Shown here: in pieces, positions 31,797 to 40,472 of the stretch
How the letters are laid out: each line of letters begins with the position of its first letter
How positions within the stretch are numbered: position 1 is the first letter of the stretch
Assembly (NCBI RefSeq): GCF_018448885.1
Contig: NZ_RCWB01000039.1
Location: 1-42,674, forward strand
Source: Photorhabdus caribbeanensis
GTDB lineage: Bacteria > Pseudomonadota > Gammaproteobacteria > Enterobacterales > Enterobacteriaceae
Length of the DNA stretch: 42,674 nt
Reading direction: 5' to 3'
Notes under the pieces: generated by a model
What the model was told of the DNA's origin: nothing
Database searches by the model: none
What the model saw: only the letters and a program-made list of their open reading frames with translations
Program-made: the position numbers and the translations under genes

Positions 31797-32330
31797 AATA
31801 ATGCGGCAAAACAGCTTACGCTAGGCACTCCGACAAGAAAGTAAACAGTAGTTATAGAAGGGATTCTGAAAACTACAACCTTTACTGATTGAAAGTATTT
31901 ACAGTGACTAGATTAATTGTTTCCAGCCATGTTGCTGGTTGTTTTGTGATCAATTTCTCATGTTTATTAATTTTTTAGTGAACAAATGGAAAAAATTCCT
32001 TATGTTAAATAATGCTTGGCTAAGCGTTAATTTTTTAATTATAACTTGTTAAGGAAATAAGGCGTGAAAAACTTTGATTCATCTAAAGTGGTTAAAATTA
32101 AATTACCATTGTCGGGTTGGGCTGTTTTATGAAAATGGCTGACCAATGATCGGCATATTTCATGCCTATTTTGTACTTAACTATATTTGTCAAATTTTAT
32201 ATAAAATGTCTAATATATATTTCGATATTTATGAGGAAGAAATTAGATTACGATTTAATACTGCATTGAAAAAATTTTTGGATACAAAAGAGATAATAGA
32301 TCATCTGGCTGTAATTCAGTCCAAATTTTT
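31797..32330 (+). repeat. Diverged copy of the thiC-leader/peptide/mod_HExxH region
   Basis: It aligns with 27148-27537 and then, after a jump of about 750 bases, with 28296 to about 28480. It contains a fragment of the TPP riboswitch 5' arm (31803-31837), copy M of the HAD gene 3' end (31853-31941), a second peptide gene (32064-32132) and the tail of a mod_HExxH gene. It begins a few bases after the stop of the peptidase part, giving a tandem arrangement with a 4.65-kb offset. Confidence 0.82.
32064..32132 (+). CDS. Second, shortened candidate precursor peptide
   Basis: 22 residues from a GTG start, 8 bases after AAGGAAA: KNFDSSKVVKIK, then LPLSGWAVL and a stop. Compared with the peptide at 27467, five of six internal codon changes are silent and one changes Ser to Leu. 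The acidic tail NDKNDD is lost because the deletion junction follows WAV. It may be a relic or a still expressed variant; it has no intact enzyme directly behind it. Confidence 0.45.
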   Translation: MKNFDSSKVVKIKLPLSGWAVL

Positions 32331-32364
32331 TCGATCTGAACATCCAGGATTAGCGGAAATATAA
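32144..32364 (+). pseudogene. C-terminal remnant of a second mod_HExxH gene
   Basis: The frame from ATG 32146 reads IGIFHAYFVLNYICQILYKM and then NTALKKFLDTKEIID, matching the C-terminus of the protein at 27607 after its RPM motif. The HExxH part is gone and the end diverges after IID. The remnant differs from the intact gene at several places, so it comes from a diverged paralogue or an old duplication. From here to 32633 I see no further gene. Confidence 0.75.
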
Positions 32365-32633
32365 GTAATCGATATTTTGATGAGGGGGAGTTATTATATG
32401 AATACAAGTTAAAAACTCATTTAAATGAATGGATTTCATAAAGTGGTTGTTGTAAATATAATATTTGATCGTTTTTTCTTTTCTGATGTTTTATTCTTTA
32501 GGCTCTTCTATTAATGCATTCGATAAAGATTTGCCTGAGGAAATCTGAGACAATGTTTTTTGTAACTTGGTAGAAATACTATACCTTGACAATGAGTGGT
32601 AATGACTAACTGATAAAGACAGAGAAACAGATT

Positions 32634-33608
32634 GTGGCAAAGAAAAAAAAACGGCCTCACCATGATTCGTTATTTAAGCATTTTTTAACGCAGCCTGAAA
32701 CGGCCAAAGAGTTTTTATCCCTTTATCTGCCCGAAGAGGTTCAGTTGTTGTGTGATTTAGCCACATTGAAACTGGAGTCCGGCAGTTTTGTGGACCGGCA
32801 TTTACGTCAACTGCACAGTGATGTGCTGTACTCGGTTGAAACGGCTCGGGGGCAGGGCTATGTCTATTGTCTGATTGAACATCAGTCCACTCCTGACCCG
32901 TTGATGGCCTGGCGGTTGATGGGTTATGCCATGTCAGCTATGACGGCGCACCTGAAAAAAGGCCATACTGAACTCCCTTTGGTGGTGCCTTTGCTGTTTT
33001 ATCATGGTGAGGTTCGTCCTTATCCTTACTCAAACCGGTGGCTGGATTGTTTTACGTTCCCTGAACAGGCTGCCCGCTTGTACTGCCAGGCGTTTCCGTT
33101 GGTGGACGTCAGTGTACTCAGCGATGAAGAAATCCTGACGCATAAAGGGGTTGCCCTGATGGAACTGGTGCAAAAACATATCCGCTGCCGGGATATACTG
33201 GAATGGGTCCCCCAATTGGTGGAACTCTTGAATGCAGGGTATAATACAGCCGAACAGCGCAATGTGGTGTTATACTATATTTTACTGAATGGACATACGC
33301 TGGATCTCTCACAATTTGTCCATCAACTGATTGAACAATCTCCGGAGCATGAAACGATGTTGATGACTATTGCAGAACAGCTTGAACAAAAAGGGCTTGA
33401 GCGAGGTATTGAGCGAGGCCGAGAGGAAGGTATTGAACTAGGCCGGGAGAAAGGTATTGAACTAGGCCGAGAGGAAGGCATTGAACTAGGCCGAGAGAAA
33501 GGTAAAGTGGAAACGGCTCGCGCCTTATTACGGCATGGCGTCAACCTGGATATTATTATCACCAGTACCGGACTGAGCCGGGATAAAATTGAAGCGTTAA
33601 AGCATTAA
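32634..33608 (+). CDS. Rpn-family recombination-promoting nuclease/putative transposase
   Basis: 324 residues starting at a GTG: MAKKKKRPHHDSLFKHFLTQP is the typical Rpn N-terminus. The PD-(D/E)XK core shows SDVLYSVE (D63) and YVYCLIEHQST (E82, Q84), followed by DPLMAWRLMGYAM. Rpn proteins (formerly transposase_31) are calcium- or magnesium-dependent DNA endonucleases linked to RecA-independent recombination, and many are multicopy. Residues 257-290 repeat (E/R)GIELGRE(E/K), encoded by 24-bp direct repeats, which makes the length of this linker variable. The gene is solitary, with its own terminator, and lies between the degraded peptide region and the HAD gene. Confidence 0.88.
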   Translation: MAKKKKRPHHDSLFKHFLTQPETAKEFLSLYLPEEVQLLCDLATLKLESGSFVDRHLRQLHSDVLYSVETARGQGYVYCLIEHQSTPDPLMAWRLMGYAMSAMTAHLKKGHTELPLVVPLLFYHGEVRPYPYSNRWLDCFTFPEQAARLYCQAFPLVDVSVLSDEEILTHKGVALMELVQKHIRCRDILEWVPQLVELLNAGYNTAEQRNVVLYYILLNGHTLDLSQFVHQLIEQSPEHETMLMTIAEQLEQKGLERGIERGREEGIELGREKGIELGREEGIELGREKGKVETARALLRHGVNLDIIITSTGLSRDKIEALKH

Positions 33609-33630
33609 ATTAATCTTCTTCTTTCACAGC

Positions 33631-33659
33631 AAAATGCCGATATTCAAGATCGGCATTTT
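33631..33659 (+). terminator. Terminator of the rpn-like gene
   Basis: AAAATGCCGAT / ATCGGCATTTT, an 11-bp stem with a 7-base loop and a following T run, 22 bases after the stop. Confidence 0.9.
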
Positions 33660-33809
33660 TGTTCTCATTTATAGGGAGCGAAATGACACCTTAAGAGCAT
33701 GGGGAACACGATTAGGTGGGTTGTTTGCGGAAACAAAATGACTTGTTCTGTTTCGTCAAGACCTCAATTTTATTGCAATATTCTTCCCCCAACAATTGGG
33801 TTGCCTGTT

Positions 33810-33826
33810 GAGAGATGACGGGTATA
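33810..33826. repeat. ERIC end fragment
   Basis: GAGAGATGACGGGTATA matches one ERIC terminus, inverted relative to 665-791. It abuts the HAD terminator and the edge of the repeated HAD 3' end. Confidence 0.5.
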
Positions 33827-33828
33827 GA

Positions 33829-33853
33829 TGGGATTATGGAAACCATAAACCCA
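33829..33853 (-). terminator. Terminator of the HAD phosphatase gene
   Basis: TGGG-TTATGG paired with CCATAA-CCCA, 17 bases after the stop. Imperfect copies of this hairpin accompany both displaced gene ends (27202 and 31853). Confidence 0.65.
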
Positions 33854-33870
33854 TTACTGATTGAAAATAT

Positions 33871-34533
33871 TTACAGTGACCAGATTAATTGTTTCCAACC
33901 ATGTTGTTGTGCTTCGGCTTTTAAACCGGCATCGGCATTGACTGTAATTACTTCGTCGGCAAACTGACACATTGGGAGATCATTAATTGAATCGCTGTAA
34001 AAGCGGATAATTTCAGGATAACTATTTTGCTGTTCCAGCCACTGTTTTATCCGTTTTACTTTACCTTCACGGAAAGTCGCAATACCGTCTATTTGACCGG
34101 TATAACAGCCATTTTCCATTACCATATCAATGCCCAGTGCTGTGTGAATACCCAATTCGGTAGCAATCTTTTTTACAATAAAAGAGACAGTAGCTGAGAT
34201 AATAATGATTGGAATTTGTTGCTGTTGATACTCTGTAATTAGGGCTTTGGCTTGTGGGTAAAATCGTGGTCTAATTTTTTCGTTAACAAATTCAGTCAAC
34301 CAAAGATCAACTTGCTCTTGTGGAACTTGATGCAGTGTTTGCAGGCTAAATGCCAGATAACCACTCATATCCAGTGAGCCTGAGCCGTAATCAGCCATCA
34401 TTTTTTTATCTGCTTCGATAAAACTTGGATCAGTAATGATGCCTTTTTCCCACAAAAATTCTGTCCATATAGCACTGGAATCACCGGAGATTAAAGTGTC
34501 ATCCAGATCAAACATGGCAAGTAGTTGTGACAT
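33871..34533 (-). CDS. HAD-IB family phosphatase (SerB-like)
   Basis: 220 residues. HAD motif I is LAMFDLDDTLISGDSS, motif II is IIIISATVSFIV, the motif III lysine is in REGKVKRIKQWLEQ, and motif IV is RFYSDSINDLPM. This is the HAD-IB pattern of phosphoserine phosphatase-like enzymes with a helical cap after motif I. The substrate is not clear; it is not the main SerB, which is longer in enterobacteria. Minus strand, divergent from nudC. Its 3' end is the sequence found again at 27202-27297 and 31853-31941. Confidence 0.88.
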   Translation of the reverse strand: MSQLLAMFDLDDTLISGDSSAIWTEFLWEKGIITDPSFIEADKKMMADYGSGSLDMSGYLAFSLQTLHQVPQEQVDLWLTEFVNEKIRPRFYPQAKALITEYQQQQIPIIIISATVSFIVKKIATELGIHTALGIDMVMENGCYTGQIDGIATFREGKVKRIKQWLEQQNSYPEIIRFYSDSINDLPMCQFADEVITVNADAGLKAEAQQHGWKQLIWSL

Positions 34534-34691
34534 GGTGTTGTGCTCCTCAAGTCTAACGTATATTGATAGTTGAGAATAATGCCGATTACTGTCAAAGCGA
34601 GCAATACGATCTTGATAAGAGTAATAAAGCAGGCTTTTTTGATTAAAAAGCGTATGATTTATACAGATATTAAAATTAAGATGTCATAGTG

Positions 34692-35465
34692 ATGATGATG
34701 CAACGACAAATTACAGATACAGAACGTGGCTGGTGGGTTATCAGCGATGAAAATCGTATTTGGCTCCCTAAAGGCGAATTACCTTTTGGAATGGCAATTC
34801 AATGGTCACTGCAAGGAAAAATAGCTTTGCCTATCGGCGAGTGGCAAGGTGAGAAAGTTTGGCTTATTCGTCAGAAAATGGCTGCAAATATGGTTTCCTT
34901 ACGGCAAATTATTGCAAGTGATCGTGGCTTGTTTCAATTAGCTGGCCGGGGAGTGCAATTGGCGGAGTTTTATCGCTCTCACCAATATTGTGGTTATTGC
35001 GGTAGTGAAATGCACCATAGCGTCAGTGAATGGGCTTGTCTGTGTCATCACTGCCATGAACGTTATTATCCGCAGATTGCACCTTGTATTATTGTCGGTA
35101 TTCGTCGGGATGATCATATTTTGCTGGCTCAACATCAGCATCATCGTGGAGATGTGTATACAGTACTGGCGGGATTTGTTGAAGTCGGTGAGACACTCGA
35201 AGAAGCTGTCGTTCGCGAAGTGATGGAAGAGAGTAATATTAAAATTCGTAATTTACGTTATGTGGCTTCCCAGCCGTGGCCTTTCCCTCATTCATTGATG
35301 ATGGCATTTCTGGCTGATTATGATAGTGGGGAGATCCGTCATGATCCGAAAGAGCTGATTAGTGCGGATTGGTATCACTATGAGCAACTGCCATTGATTC
35401 CACCACACAATACTATTGCTCGTCGGTTGATTGAAGATACGATTGTTCTGTGCCGAAATGTGTAA
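34692..35465 (+). CDS. nudC: NAD(H) pyrophosphatase / mRNA NAD-decapping hydrolase NudC
   Basis: NudC hydrolyses NADH and removes NAD caps from RNA. It has 257 residues, the same as E. coli. The zinc-binding CxxC pairs (YCGYCGSEM and CLCHHC) precede the Nudix box [20 protein letters not shown], followed by the [11 protein letters not shown] motif that defines the NADH-pyrophosphatase subfamily. The start is uncertain within GTG-ATG-ATG-ATG (34689-34700). It heads the conserved plus-strand run nudC-hemE-nfi-yjaG-hupA. Confidence 0.95.
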   Translation: MMMQRQITDTERGWWVISDENRIWLPKGELPFGMAIQWSLQGKIALPIGEWQGEKVWLIRQKMAANMVSLRQIIASDRGLFQLAGRGVQLAEFYRSHQYCGYCGSEMHHSVSEWACLCHHCHERYYPQIAPCIIVGIRRDDHILLAQHQHHRGDVYTVLAGFVEVGETLEEAVVREVMEESNIKIRNLRYVASQPWPFPHSLMMAFLADYDSGEIRHDPKELISADWYHYEQLPLIPPHNTIARRLIEDTIVLCRNV

Positions 35466-35575
35466 TGTACAGTTTGTCGCAATTCAACGGGAGAGATCTA
35501 CCTGTCATGTTACAATGACGCCTAATCAATTGTAGTCAGATTATATTGCGGCCAATAAAATAGATGGAGCCTGCC

Positions 35576-36640
35576 ATGAATGTGCTGAAAAACGACCGTT
35601 ATTTGCGAGCTTTATTACGTCAACCCGTTGATGTTACACCTGTTTGGATGATGCGCCAGGCTGGCCGCTATTTACCTGAGTATCAAGCTACTCGTGCTGA
35701 AGCCGGTGATTTTATTTCTTTGTGTAAAAACACTGAGCTCGCTTGTGAAGTCACTTTACAACCTTTGCGGCGTTATCCGCTGGATGCGGCAATTCTCTTC
35801 TCTGATATTCTCACCATTCCTGATGCTATGGGACTGGGACTCTATTTTGAAGCAGGTGAAGGCCCACGTTTTAAATTTCCTGTTTCCAGCCGTGCTGATG
35901 TGGAAAAATTGCCGGTGCCTGATCCAGAAATGGGGCTGGGTTATGTGATGGACGCAGTGCGTGCGATTCGTAAGGCGCTGGCGGGGCAGGTTCCTTTGAT
36001 TGGCTTTTCCGGTAGTCCGTGGACACTGGCGACTTATATGGTCGAGGGTGGCAGCAGCAAGGCATTCACTAAAATCAAAAAAATGATGTATGTCGAACCT
36101 GCCATAATGCACTTGCTGTTGGATAAGCTGGCAGACAGCGTTATTCTTTATCTCAATGCTCAAATTAAAGCTGGCGCTCAATCTGTGATGATTTTCGACA
36201 CCTGGGGGGGCGTCCTGACGGGGCGGGATTATCGGGAATTTTCCCTGCATTATATGCACAAAATTGTTGATGGTCTGATCCGTGAAAATGAAGGACGTCG
36301 TGTGCCGGTGACACTGTTTACTAAAGGTGGTGGACAATGGCTGGAAGCAATGGCTGAAACCGGTTGTGATGCGCTTGGTCTGGACTGGACGACAGATATT
36401 GCCGATGCGCGCCGTCGTGTGGGGAATAAAGTCGCTTTGCAGGGTAACATGGACCCATCCATGTTATACGCCTCTCCAAAGCGGATTGAACAGGAAGTTT
36501 CGACAATTTTGCAAGGTTTTGGCGCGGGTGCTGGCCATGTCTTTAACCTTGGTCATGGTATCCATCAGGATGTACTGCCGGAACACGCTGGTGTATTTGT
36601 GGAAGCGGTACATAAACTTTCAGCTAAATATCATCAGTAA
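35576..36640 (+). CDS. hemE: Uroporphyrinogen decarboxylase HemE
   Basis: HemE removes the four acetate carboxyls of uroporphyrinogen III to give coproporphyrinogen III in haem synthesis. It has 354 residues starting [17 protein letters not shown], with GGAG six bases before ATG 35576. The ATG at 35564 has no such site and adds four unmatched residues. The signature [15 protein letters not shown], the catalytic Asp in [16 protein letters not shown], and [16 protein letters not shown] are intact. nfi follows after four bases. Confidence 0.97.
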   Translation: MNVLKNDRYLRALLRQPVDVTPVWMMRQAGRYLPEYQATRAEAGDFISLCKNTELACEVTLQPLRRYPLDAAILFSDILTIPDAMGLGLYFEAGEGPRFKFPVSSRADVEKLPVPDPEMGLGYVMDAVRAIRKALAGQVPLIGFSGSPWTLATYMVEGGSSKAFTKIKKMMYVEPAIMHLLLDKLADSVILYLNAQIKAGAQSVMIFDTWGGVLTGRDYREFSLHYMHKIVDGLIRENEGRRVPVTLFTKGGGQWLEAMAETGCDALGLDWTTDIADARRRVGNKVALQGNMDPSMLYASPKRIEQEVSTILQGFGAGAGHVFNLGHGIHQDVLPEHAGVFVEAVHKLSAKYHQ

Positions 36641-36644
36641 GAAT

Positions 36645-37313
36645 ATGGTTAATACGAAAGCGTTACGTCAGGAACAAGTAGAAAAGGCTCAACAGGTTAT
36701 CCGTTATGATGATTTTTCCCTGCCTAAATTGATCGCTGGTGCTGATGTGGGCTTCGAACAGCAGGGGGCGATTACTCGTGCAGCAATAGCGGTTCTCTCT
36801 TATCCTACTCTTGAATTGGTGGAGTATCAGATAGCCCGAATTGAAACTACATTGCCTTATATTCCCGGTTTACTCTCTTTCCGTGAATACCCTGCATTAA
36901 TAGCTGCCTGGCAGTTGTTGAAACATAAACCTGATCTGGTGATGGTGGACGGTCATGGCATTGCTCATCCACGTCGTTTAGGTGTTGCCAGCCATTTTGG
37001 TTTATTAGCTAATGTACCCACGATTGGTGTGGCAAAACGTCGTTTATGTGGTGAAAGCGAACCATTGGGAGAACAGCCCGGCAGTTGCCAACCTTTGATT
37101 GATAAAGAGGAGCAAATTGGTTGGGTGTGGCGAAGTAAAAAACGTTGTAATCCGTTGTATATTTCTACAGGGCATCGAATCAGTCTTGATAGTGCATTGT
37201 TATGGGTGGAACGTTGTATGAAAGGTTATCGTCTGCCTGAAACAACCCGCTGGGCAGATGGCGTAGCCTCAAATAGGGTGTTTTTTGAACAAATGATACA
37301 GAAAAATCCTTAA
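36645..37313 (+). CDS. nfi: Endonuclease V (deoxyinosine-specific) Nfi
   Basis: Nfi nicks DNA one phosphodiester 3' of deoxyinosine and other deaminated bases. It has 222 residues (E. coli 223). GADVGFE carries the first catalytic Asp, PYIPGFLSFRE-like [12 protein letters not shown] is the wedge region, and [17 protein letters not shown] carries the second Asp and base-recognition residues. The frame extends back into hemE, but the ATG at 36645 matches the E. coli start. It is co-directional and nearly contiguous with hemE. Confidence 0.96.
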   Translation: MVNTKALRQEQVEKAQQVIRYDDFSLPKLIAGADVGFEQQGAITRAAIAVLSYPTLELVEYQIARIETTLPYIPGLLSFREYPALIAAWQLLKHKPDLVMVDGHGIAHPRRLGVASHFGLLANVPTIGVAKRRLCGESEPLGEQPGSCQPLIDKEEQIGWVWRSKKRCNPLYISTGHRISLDSALLWVERCMKGYRLPETTRWADGVASNRVFFEQMIQKNP

Positions 37314-37389
37314 ATTCGGTGTAAGCATGTGGATATTCTTGAATTTCAGGTAAACTGCGGAGCAAATTGTGCATAATGAGTAAAAACTA

Positions 37390-37980
37390 ATGTTACGAAA
37401 CCCGATACATTTACGGCTGGAAAAACTTGAAAGCTGGCAGCATTTGACCTTTATGGCAAGTCTGTGCGAACGGATGTATCCAAATTACCAGATGTTCTGT
37501 TGCCAGACCGCGTTTGCAGAACCAGCTCTTTACCGCCGTATTCTGGATTTGGTGTGGGAAATATTAGTTGTAAAAGATGCCAAAGTGAATTTTGATAATC
37601 AGCTGGAAAAGTTGGAACAAGTTATTCCCTCAGCGGATGATTACGATATTTACGGTGTGTACCCGGCCATTGATGCATGTATTGCATTAGGGGAAACTAT
37701 TCATGCTCGTCTGAGTGGTGAAACATTGGAGCATGCAATTGCAGTGAGTGAGATTTCAATTCGCACCGTTGCTATGCTTGAAATGACCCAGGCCGGGAAA
37801 GAAATGACCGATGAAGAATTGAAAATGTTACCTGCTATTGAACAAGAGTGGGATATCCAATGGGAAATTTATCGCTTATTGGTTAGCTGCGAAGAGCGGG
37901 ATATTGAGTTGATTAAAGGATTGAAAGCTGACCTCCGGGAGTCAGGAACGAGCAACATTGGCATAAATTTAACGCAGTAA
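37390..37980 (+). CDS. yjaG: YjaG, DUF416-family protein
   Basis: 196 residues, identical in length to E. coli YjaG and alike from MLRNPIHLRLEKLESWQHLT to DIELIKGLKADLRESG. DUF416 proteins are small, helical and cytoplasmic; the function is not established. A conserved place between nfi and hupA identifies it. Confidence 0.93.
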   Translation: MLRNPIHLRLEKLESWQHLTFMASLCERMYPNYQMFCCQTAFAEPALYRRILDLVWEILVVKDAKVNFDNQLEKLEQVIPSADDYDIYGVYPAIDACIALGETIHARLSGETLEHAIAVSEISIRTVAMLEMTQAGKEMTDEELKMLPAIEQEWDIQWEIYRLLVSCEERDIELIKGLKADLRESGTSNIGINLTQ

Positions 37981-38027
37981 AGTGAAAAAACGTGATTTAA
38001 TGCTTTAAATGCCATGTTCAAAGGCTT

Positions 38028-38074
38028 CACTTTTGCCCCCACTCTGTTCTACATTTGGGGGGTGAAAAGAAGTG
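38028..38074. promoter_or_regulatory. Long imperfect inverted repeat between yjaG and hupA
   Basis: CACTTTTGCCCCCA pairs imperfectly with TGGGGGGTGAAAAGAAGTG across a loop of about 13-15 bases. It may terminate yjaG transcription or lie in the hupA control region. The remainder to 38166 should hold the hupA promoter; TAAGGA lies before the ATG. Confidence 0.5.
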
Positions 38075-38166
38075 GCTATCGGTGCGTGTATGCAGGGGTG
38101 CTGTCATTCGGCATATCCGTCGCACTCGATGCTTTGCAAACGATAAACACACTGTAAGGATAATCT

Positions 38167-38439
38167 ATGAATAAGACTGAATTAGTTGATGCAATCGCAG
38201 AAAGCACAGACCTGACTAAAGCTCAGGCAAAAGCTGCTCTGGAATCAACTTTGAATGCAATCACCGAATCCCTGAAAGCGGGTGATTCAGTACAACTGGT
38301 AGGTTTTGGTACTTTCAAAGTTAACCACCGCGCAGAGCGTACTGGTCGTAACCCGCAAACCGGTAAAGAAATTACCATCGCGGCTGCAAACGTACCTGCT
38401 TTCTCTGCTGGTAAGGCGCTGAAAGACGCAGTGAAATAA
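38167..38439 (+). CDS. hupA: Nucleoid protein HU-alpha
   Basis: HU binds and bends DNA without sequence preference as alpha/beta heterodimers or alpha2. 90 residues beginning [20 protein letters not shown], with the DNA-binding arm around [15 protein letters not shown] and the end [13 protein letters not shown], essentially the enterobacterial HU-alpha. TAAGGA precedes the start, and codon choice is that of a highly expressed gene. A terminator follows at 38465. Confidence 0.98.
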   Translation: MNKTELVDAIAESTDLTKAQAKAALESTLNAITESLKAGDSVQLVGFGTFKVNHRAERTGRNPQTGKEITIAAANVPAFSAGKALKDAVK

Positions 38440-38464
38440 TTTCGTTGCAAAAAAGAAAAAATAG

Positions 38465-38488
38465 AAGGGGTATTATTTATCCCCTTTT
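38465..38488 (+). terminator. hupA terminator
   Basis: AAGGGG / CCCCTT stem with a 10-base AT loop and TT(G)TT behind it, 25 bases after the hupA stop. It argues against a yjaH start upstream of it. Confidence 0.65.
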
Positions 38489-38489
38489 G

Positions 38490-39149
38490 TTGGTTCGTCA
38501 GGGGCTGATGACACTAGGATTCGTCTTCGCGCTCAGCGCCTGTACCAATCAACCTAAAGAACCTTCTTTCAGCGCAAGTGGCTTCATTGCAGATGACGGC
38601 GTTGTCCGCTTGTGGCGTCTCAATGATCAGGATAGTAAACCTCGGGTGCTGATGAGTGTTTACAGCCCCTACCGTAATGACAATACCGTCGTGACTTTTT
38701 ATGAATATAAGCAGGGCGATTTGCGCCAAATTCGTCGTGAAATTTTGAATGATAAAAATCCACTGTCTGAACAGCTTCGTTTGGATAAATCCGGTGATGT
38801 GATTTTTATGCAAAAACAGTCGAAAACGCGGCGTGAGCTACTTTCCAGCGATGATATTGTTCGTATGCAGTTTGACGCTAAACGGACGCTTGAATTAAGT
38901 GATGCGTTGATCGCAGGAAATGTACGTTTGATGCAAGGGCACTGGAATAACGGTAAAGTCACTACCTGTGCAGGTGAAACGATTTCTGTTGAGTTTGAAC
39001 CTTACGCAAGGACATGGCTTGAACAGCGCGAAAAAAACAGCTACGGCCAATTAACCATTGCCTGGTTGGAAGCGCCTGCTGGCCGCGAATTATTGTTGGT
39101 AGCCAATAATGACTTTTGTCGTTGGGAACCGACGAAGGACAGCCTCTGA
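38490..39149 (+). CDS. yjaH: YjaH-like DUF1481 lipoprotein
   Basis: The mature part FSASGFIADDGVVRLWRLND, SDALIAGNVRLMQGHW and WLEAPAGRELLLVANNDFC matches E. coli YjaH (DUF1481), whose function is not known. A lipoprotein signal is visible: a hydrophobic GFVFALSAC ends in a lipobox with the Cys to be acylated, followed by TNQPK. The start is uncertain. TTG 38490 gives a signal with an Arg (VRQG), ATG 38508 gives a very short uncharged one, and TTG 38445 lies before the hupA terminator. The location next to hupA agrees with E. coli. Confidence 0.8.
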   Translation: MVRQGLMTLGFVFALSACTNQPKEPSFSASGFIADDGVVRLWRLNDQDSKPRVLMSVYSPYRNDNTVVTFYEYKQGDLRQIRREILNDKNPLSEQLRLDKSGDVIFMQKQSKTRRELLSSDDIVRMQFDAKRTLELSDALIAGNVRLMQGHWNNGKVTTCAGETISVEFEPYARTWLEQREKNSYGQLTIAWLEAPAGRELLLVANNDFCRWEPTKDSL

Positions 39150-39157
39150 CCTTCGTC
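39131..39157 (+). terminator. Terminator overlapping the yjaH stop codon
   Basis: GACGAAGG / CCTTCGTC with an 11-base loop that includes the stop codon, followed by AGTTTTA. It separates the convergent yjaH and purD. Confidence 0.75.
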
Positions 39158-39167
39158 AGTTTTATGA

Positions 39168-40451
39168 TTACTTCAATCGGTTAATTGCCCGATATCCGAT
39201 ATCCTTACGGTAAAAACAGCTATTCCATTCAATCGCTTTTGCTTGTTGGTAAGCATTTTTCTGTGCATCTATAATGGTTTCCCCCAATGCTGTAGCACAC
39301 AGAACACGTCCGCCGGCGGTAACAACATCATGGCCTTGCATTGCAGTACCTGCATGGAAAACTTTGCTACTTTCATTTTCTTGTTGGGGCAAGCCATGAA
39401 TAATATCCCCTTTGTGATAATCAGCAGGATACCCACCGGCAGCCAGTACTACACCCAGAGCAGGGCGTTCATCCCAATGAGAAGTTTTACCTGCAAGCTC
39501 TCCTTTTGCTCCAGCTAGACAGAGTTCAACCAGATCAGAACGCATACGCATCATGATGGGTTGCGTTTCTGGATCACCAAAGCGACAGTTAAATTCAATG
39601 ACTTTTGGTTCGCCATTTTCGTTGATCATCAAGCCGGCATAAAGAAACCCCGTATAGACATGCCCCTCAGCAGCCATACCATTAACGGTAGGGTAAATAA
39701 TCTCTTCCATAATGCGCTGGTGGATTTCATCGGTGACGACCGGAGCGGGAGAGTAGGCTCCCATACCGCCGGTATTTGGGCCTGTGTCGCCGTCGCCTAT
39801 GCGTTTATGATCCTGACTGGTTGCCATTGGAATAACATTCTTGCCATCGACCATAACGATAAAACTAGCTTCTTCACCTGTTAAAAACTCTTCAATAACA
39901 ATACGATGGCCTGCATCACCAAACGCATTTCCTGCTAGCATATCTTTTATGGCGGATTGAGCCTCTTCCTGTGTCATCGCAACAATCACACCTTTACCCG
40001 CGGCCAGTCCGTCAGCTTTTATAACAATAGGGACGCCGACTTTATCCAGGTAGGCAAGAGCCGGTTCGATTTCTGTAAAATTTTGATAAGCCGCAGTTGG
40101 GATTTGATGGCGTGCCAGAAAATCTTTGGTAAATGCTTTTGAACCTTCTAGTTGAGCGGCAGCCTGAGTTGGGCCAAAAATAGTTAACCCGGCTTTTTGG
40201 AATGCATCGACAATACCCATTACCAATGGCGCTTCAGGGCCAACGATAGTCAGCCCAATATCATGGCTTTGCGCAAATACCAACAAACCGTTGATATCTG
40301 TCGCCGAGATGTCAATATTTTCGAGATTGCTTTCTAGAGCAGTTCCTGCATTTCCTGGCGCGACATAAATTTTATCAGCTAAAGGAGATTGAGCTGCTTT
40401 CCATGCCAGAGCATGTTCACGTCCACCGCTACCAACAATTAAAATATTCAT
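39168..40451 (-). CDS. purD: Phosphoribosylamine-glycine ligase PurD
   Basis: PurD is the second enzyme of de novo purine synthesis and makes GAR from phosphoribosylamine, glycine and ATP. This ATP-grasp protein has 427 residues (E. coli 429). MNILIVGSGGREHALAWKA, VGPEAPLVMGIVDAF, PIVIKADGLAAGKGVIVA, QDHKRIGDGDTGPNTGGMGA and EFNCRFGDPETQ are conserved. It follows purH by 21 bases in the purHD operon. Confidence 0.97.
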   Translation of the reverse strand: MNILIVGSGGREHALAWKAAQSPLADKIYVAPGNAGTALESNLENIDISATDINGLLVFAQSHDIGLTIVGPEAPLVMGIVDAFQKAGLTIFGPTQAAAQLEGSKAFTKDFLARHQIPTAAYQNFTEIEPALAYLDKVGVPIVIKADGLAAGKGVIVAMTQEEAQSAIKDMLAGNAFGDAGHRIVIEEFLTGEEASFIVMVDGKNVIPMATSQDHKRIGDGDTGPNTGGMGAYSPAPVVTDEIHQRIMEEIIYPTVNGMAAEGHVYTGFLYAGLMINENGEPKVIEFNCRFGDPETQPIMMRMRSDLVELCLAGAKGELAGKTSHWDERPALGVVLAAGGYPADYHKGDIIHGLPQQENESSKVFHAGTAMQGHDVVTAGGRVLCATALGETIIDAQKNAYQQAKAIEWNSCFYRKDIGYRAINRLK

Positions 40452-40472
40452 CAGATTAACTCCTGCTATTGA

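Noticed and set aside
32634-33608. Insertion sequence carrying the Rpn gene as transposase
   Set aside because: I find no terminal inverted repeats or target duplication around the gene; Rpn proteins are nucleases often found alone.
39561-39884. 107-codon frame antisense to purD
   Set aside because: It is a shadow of the purD coding sequence with no start signal.
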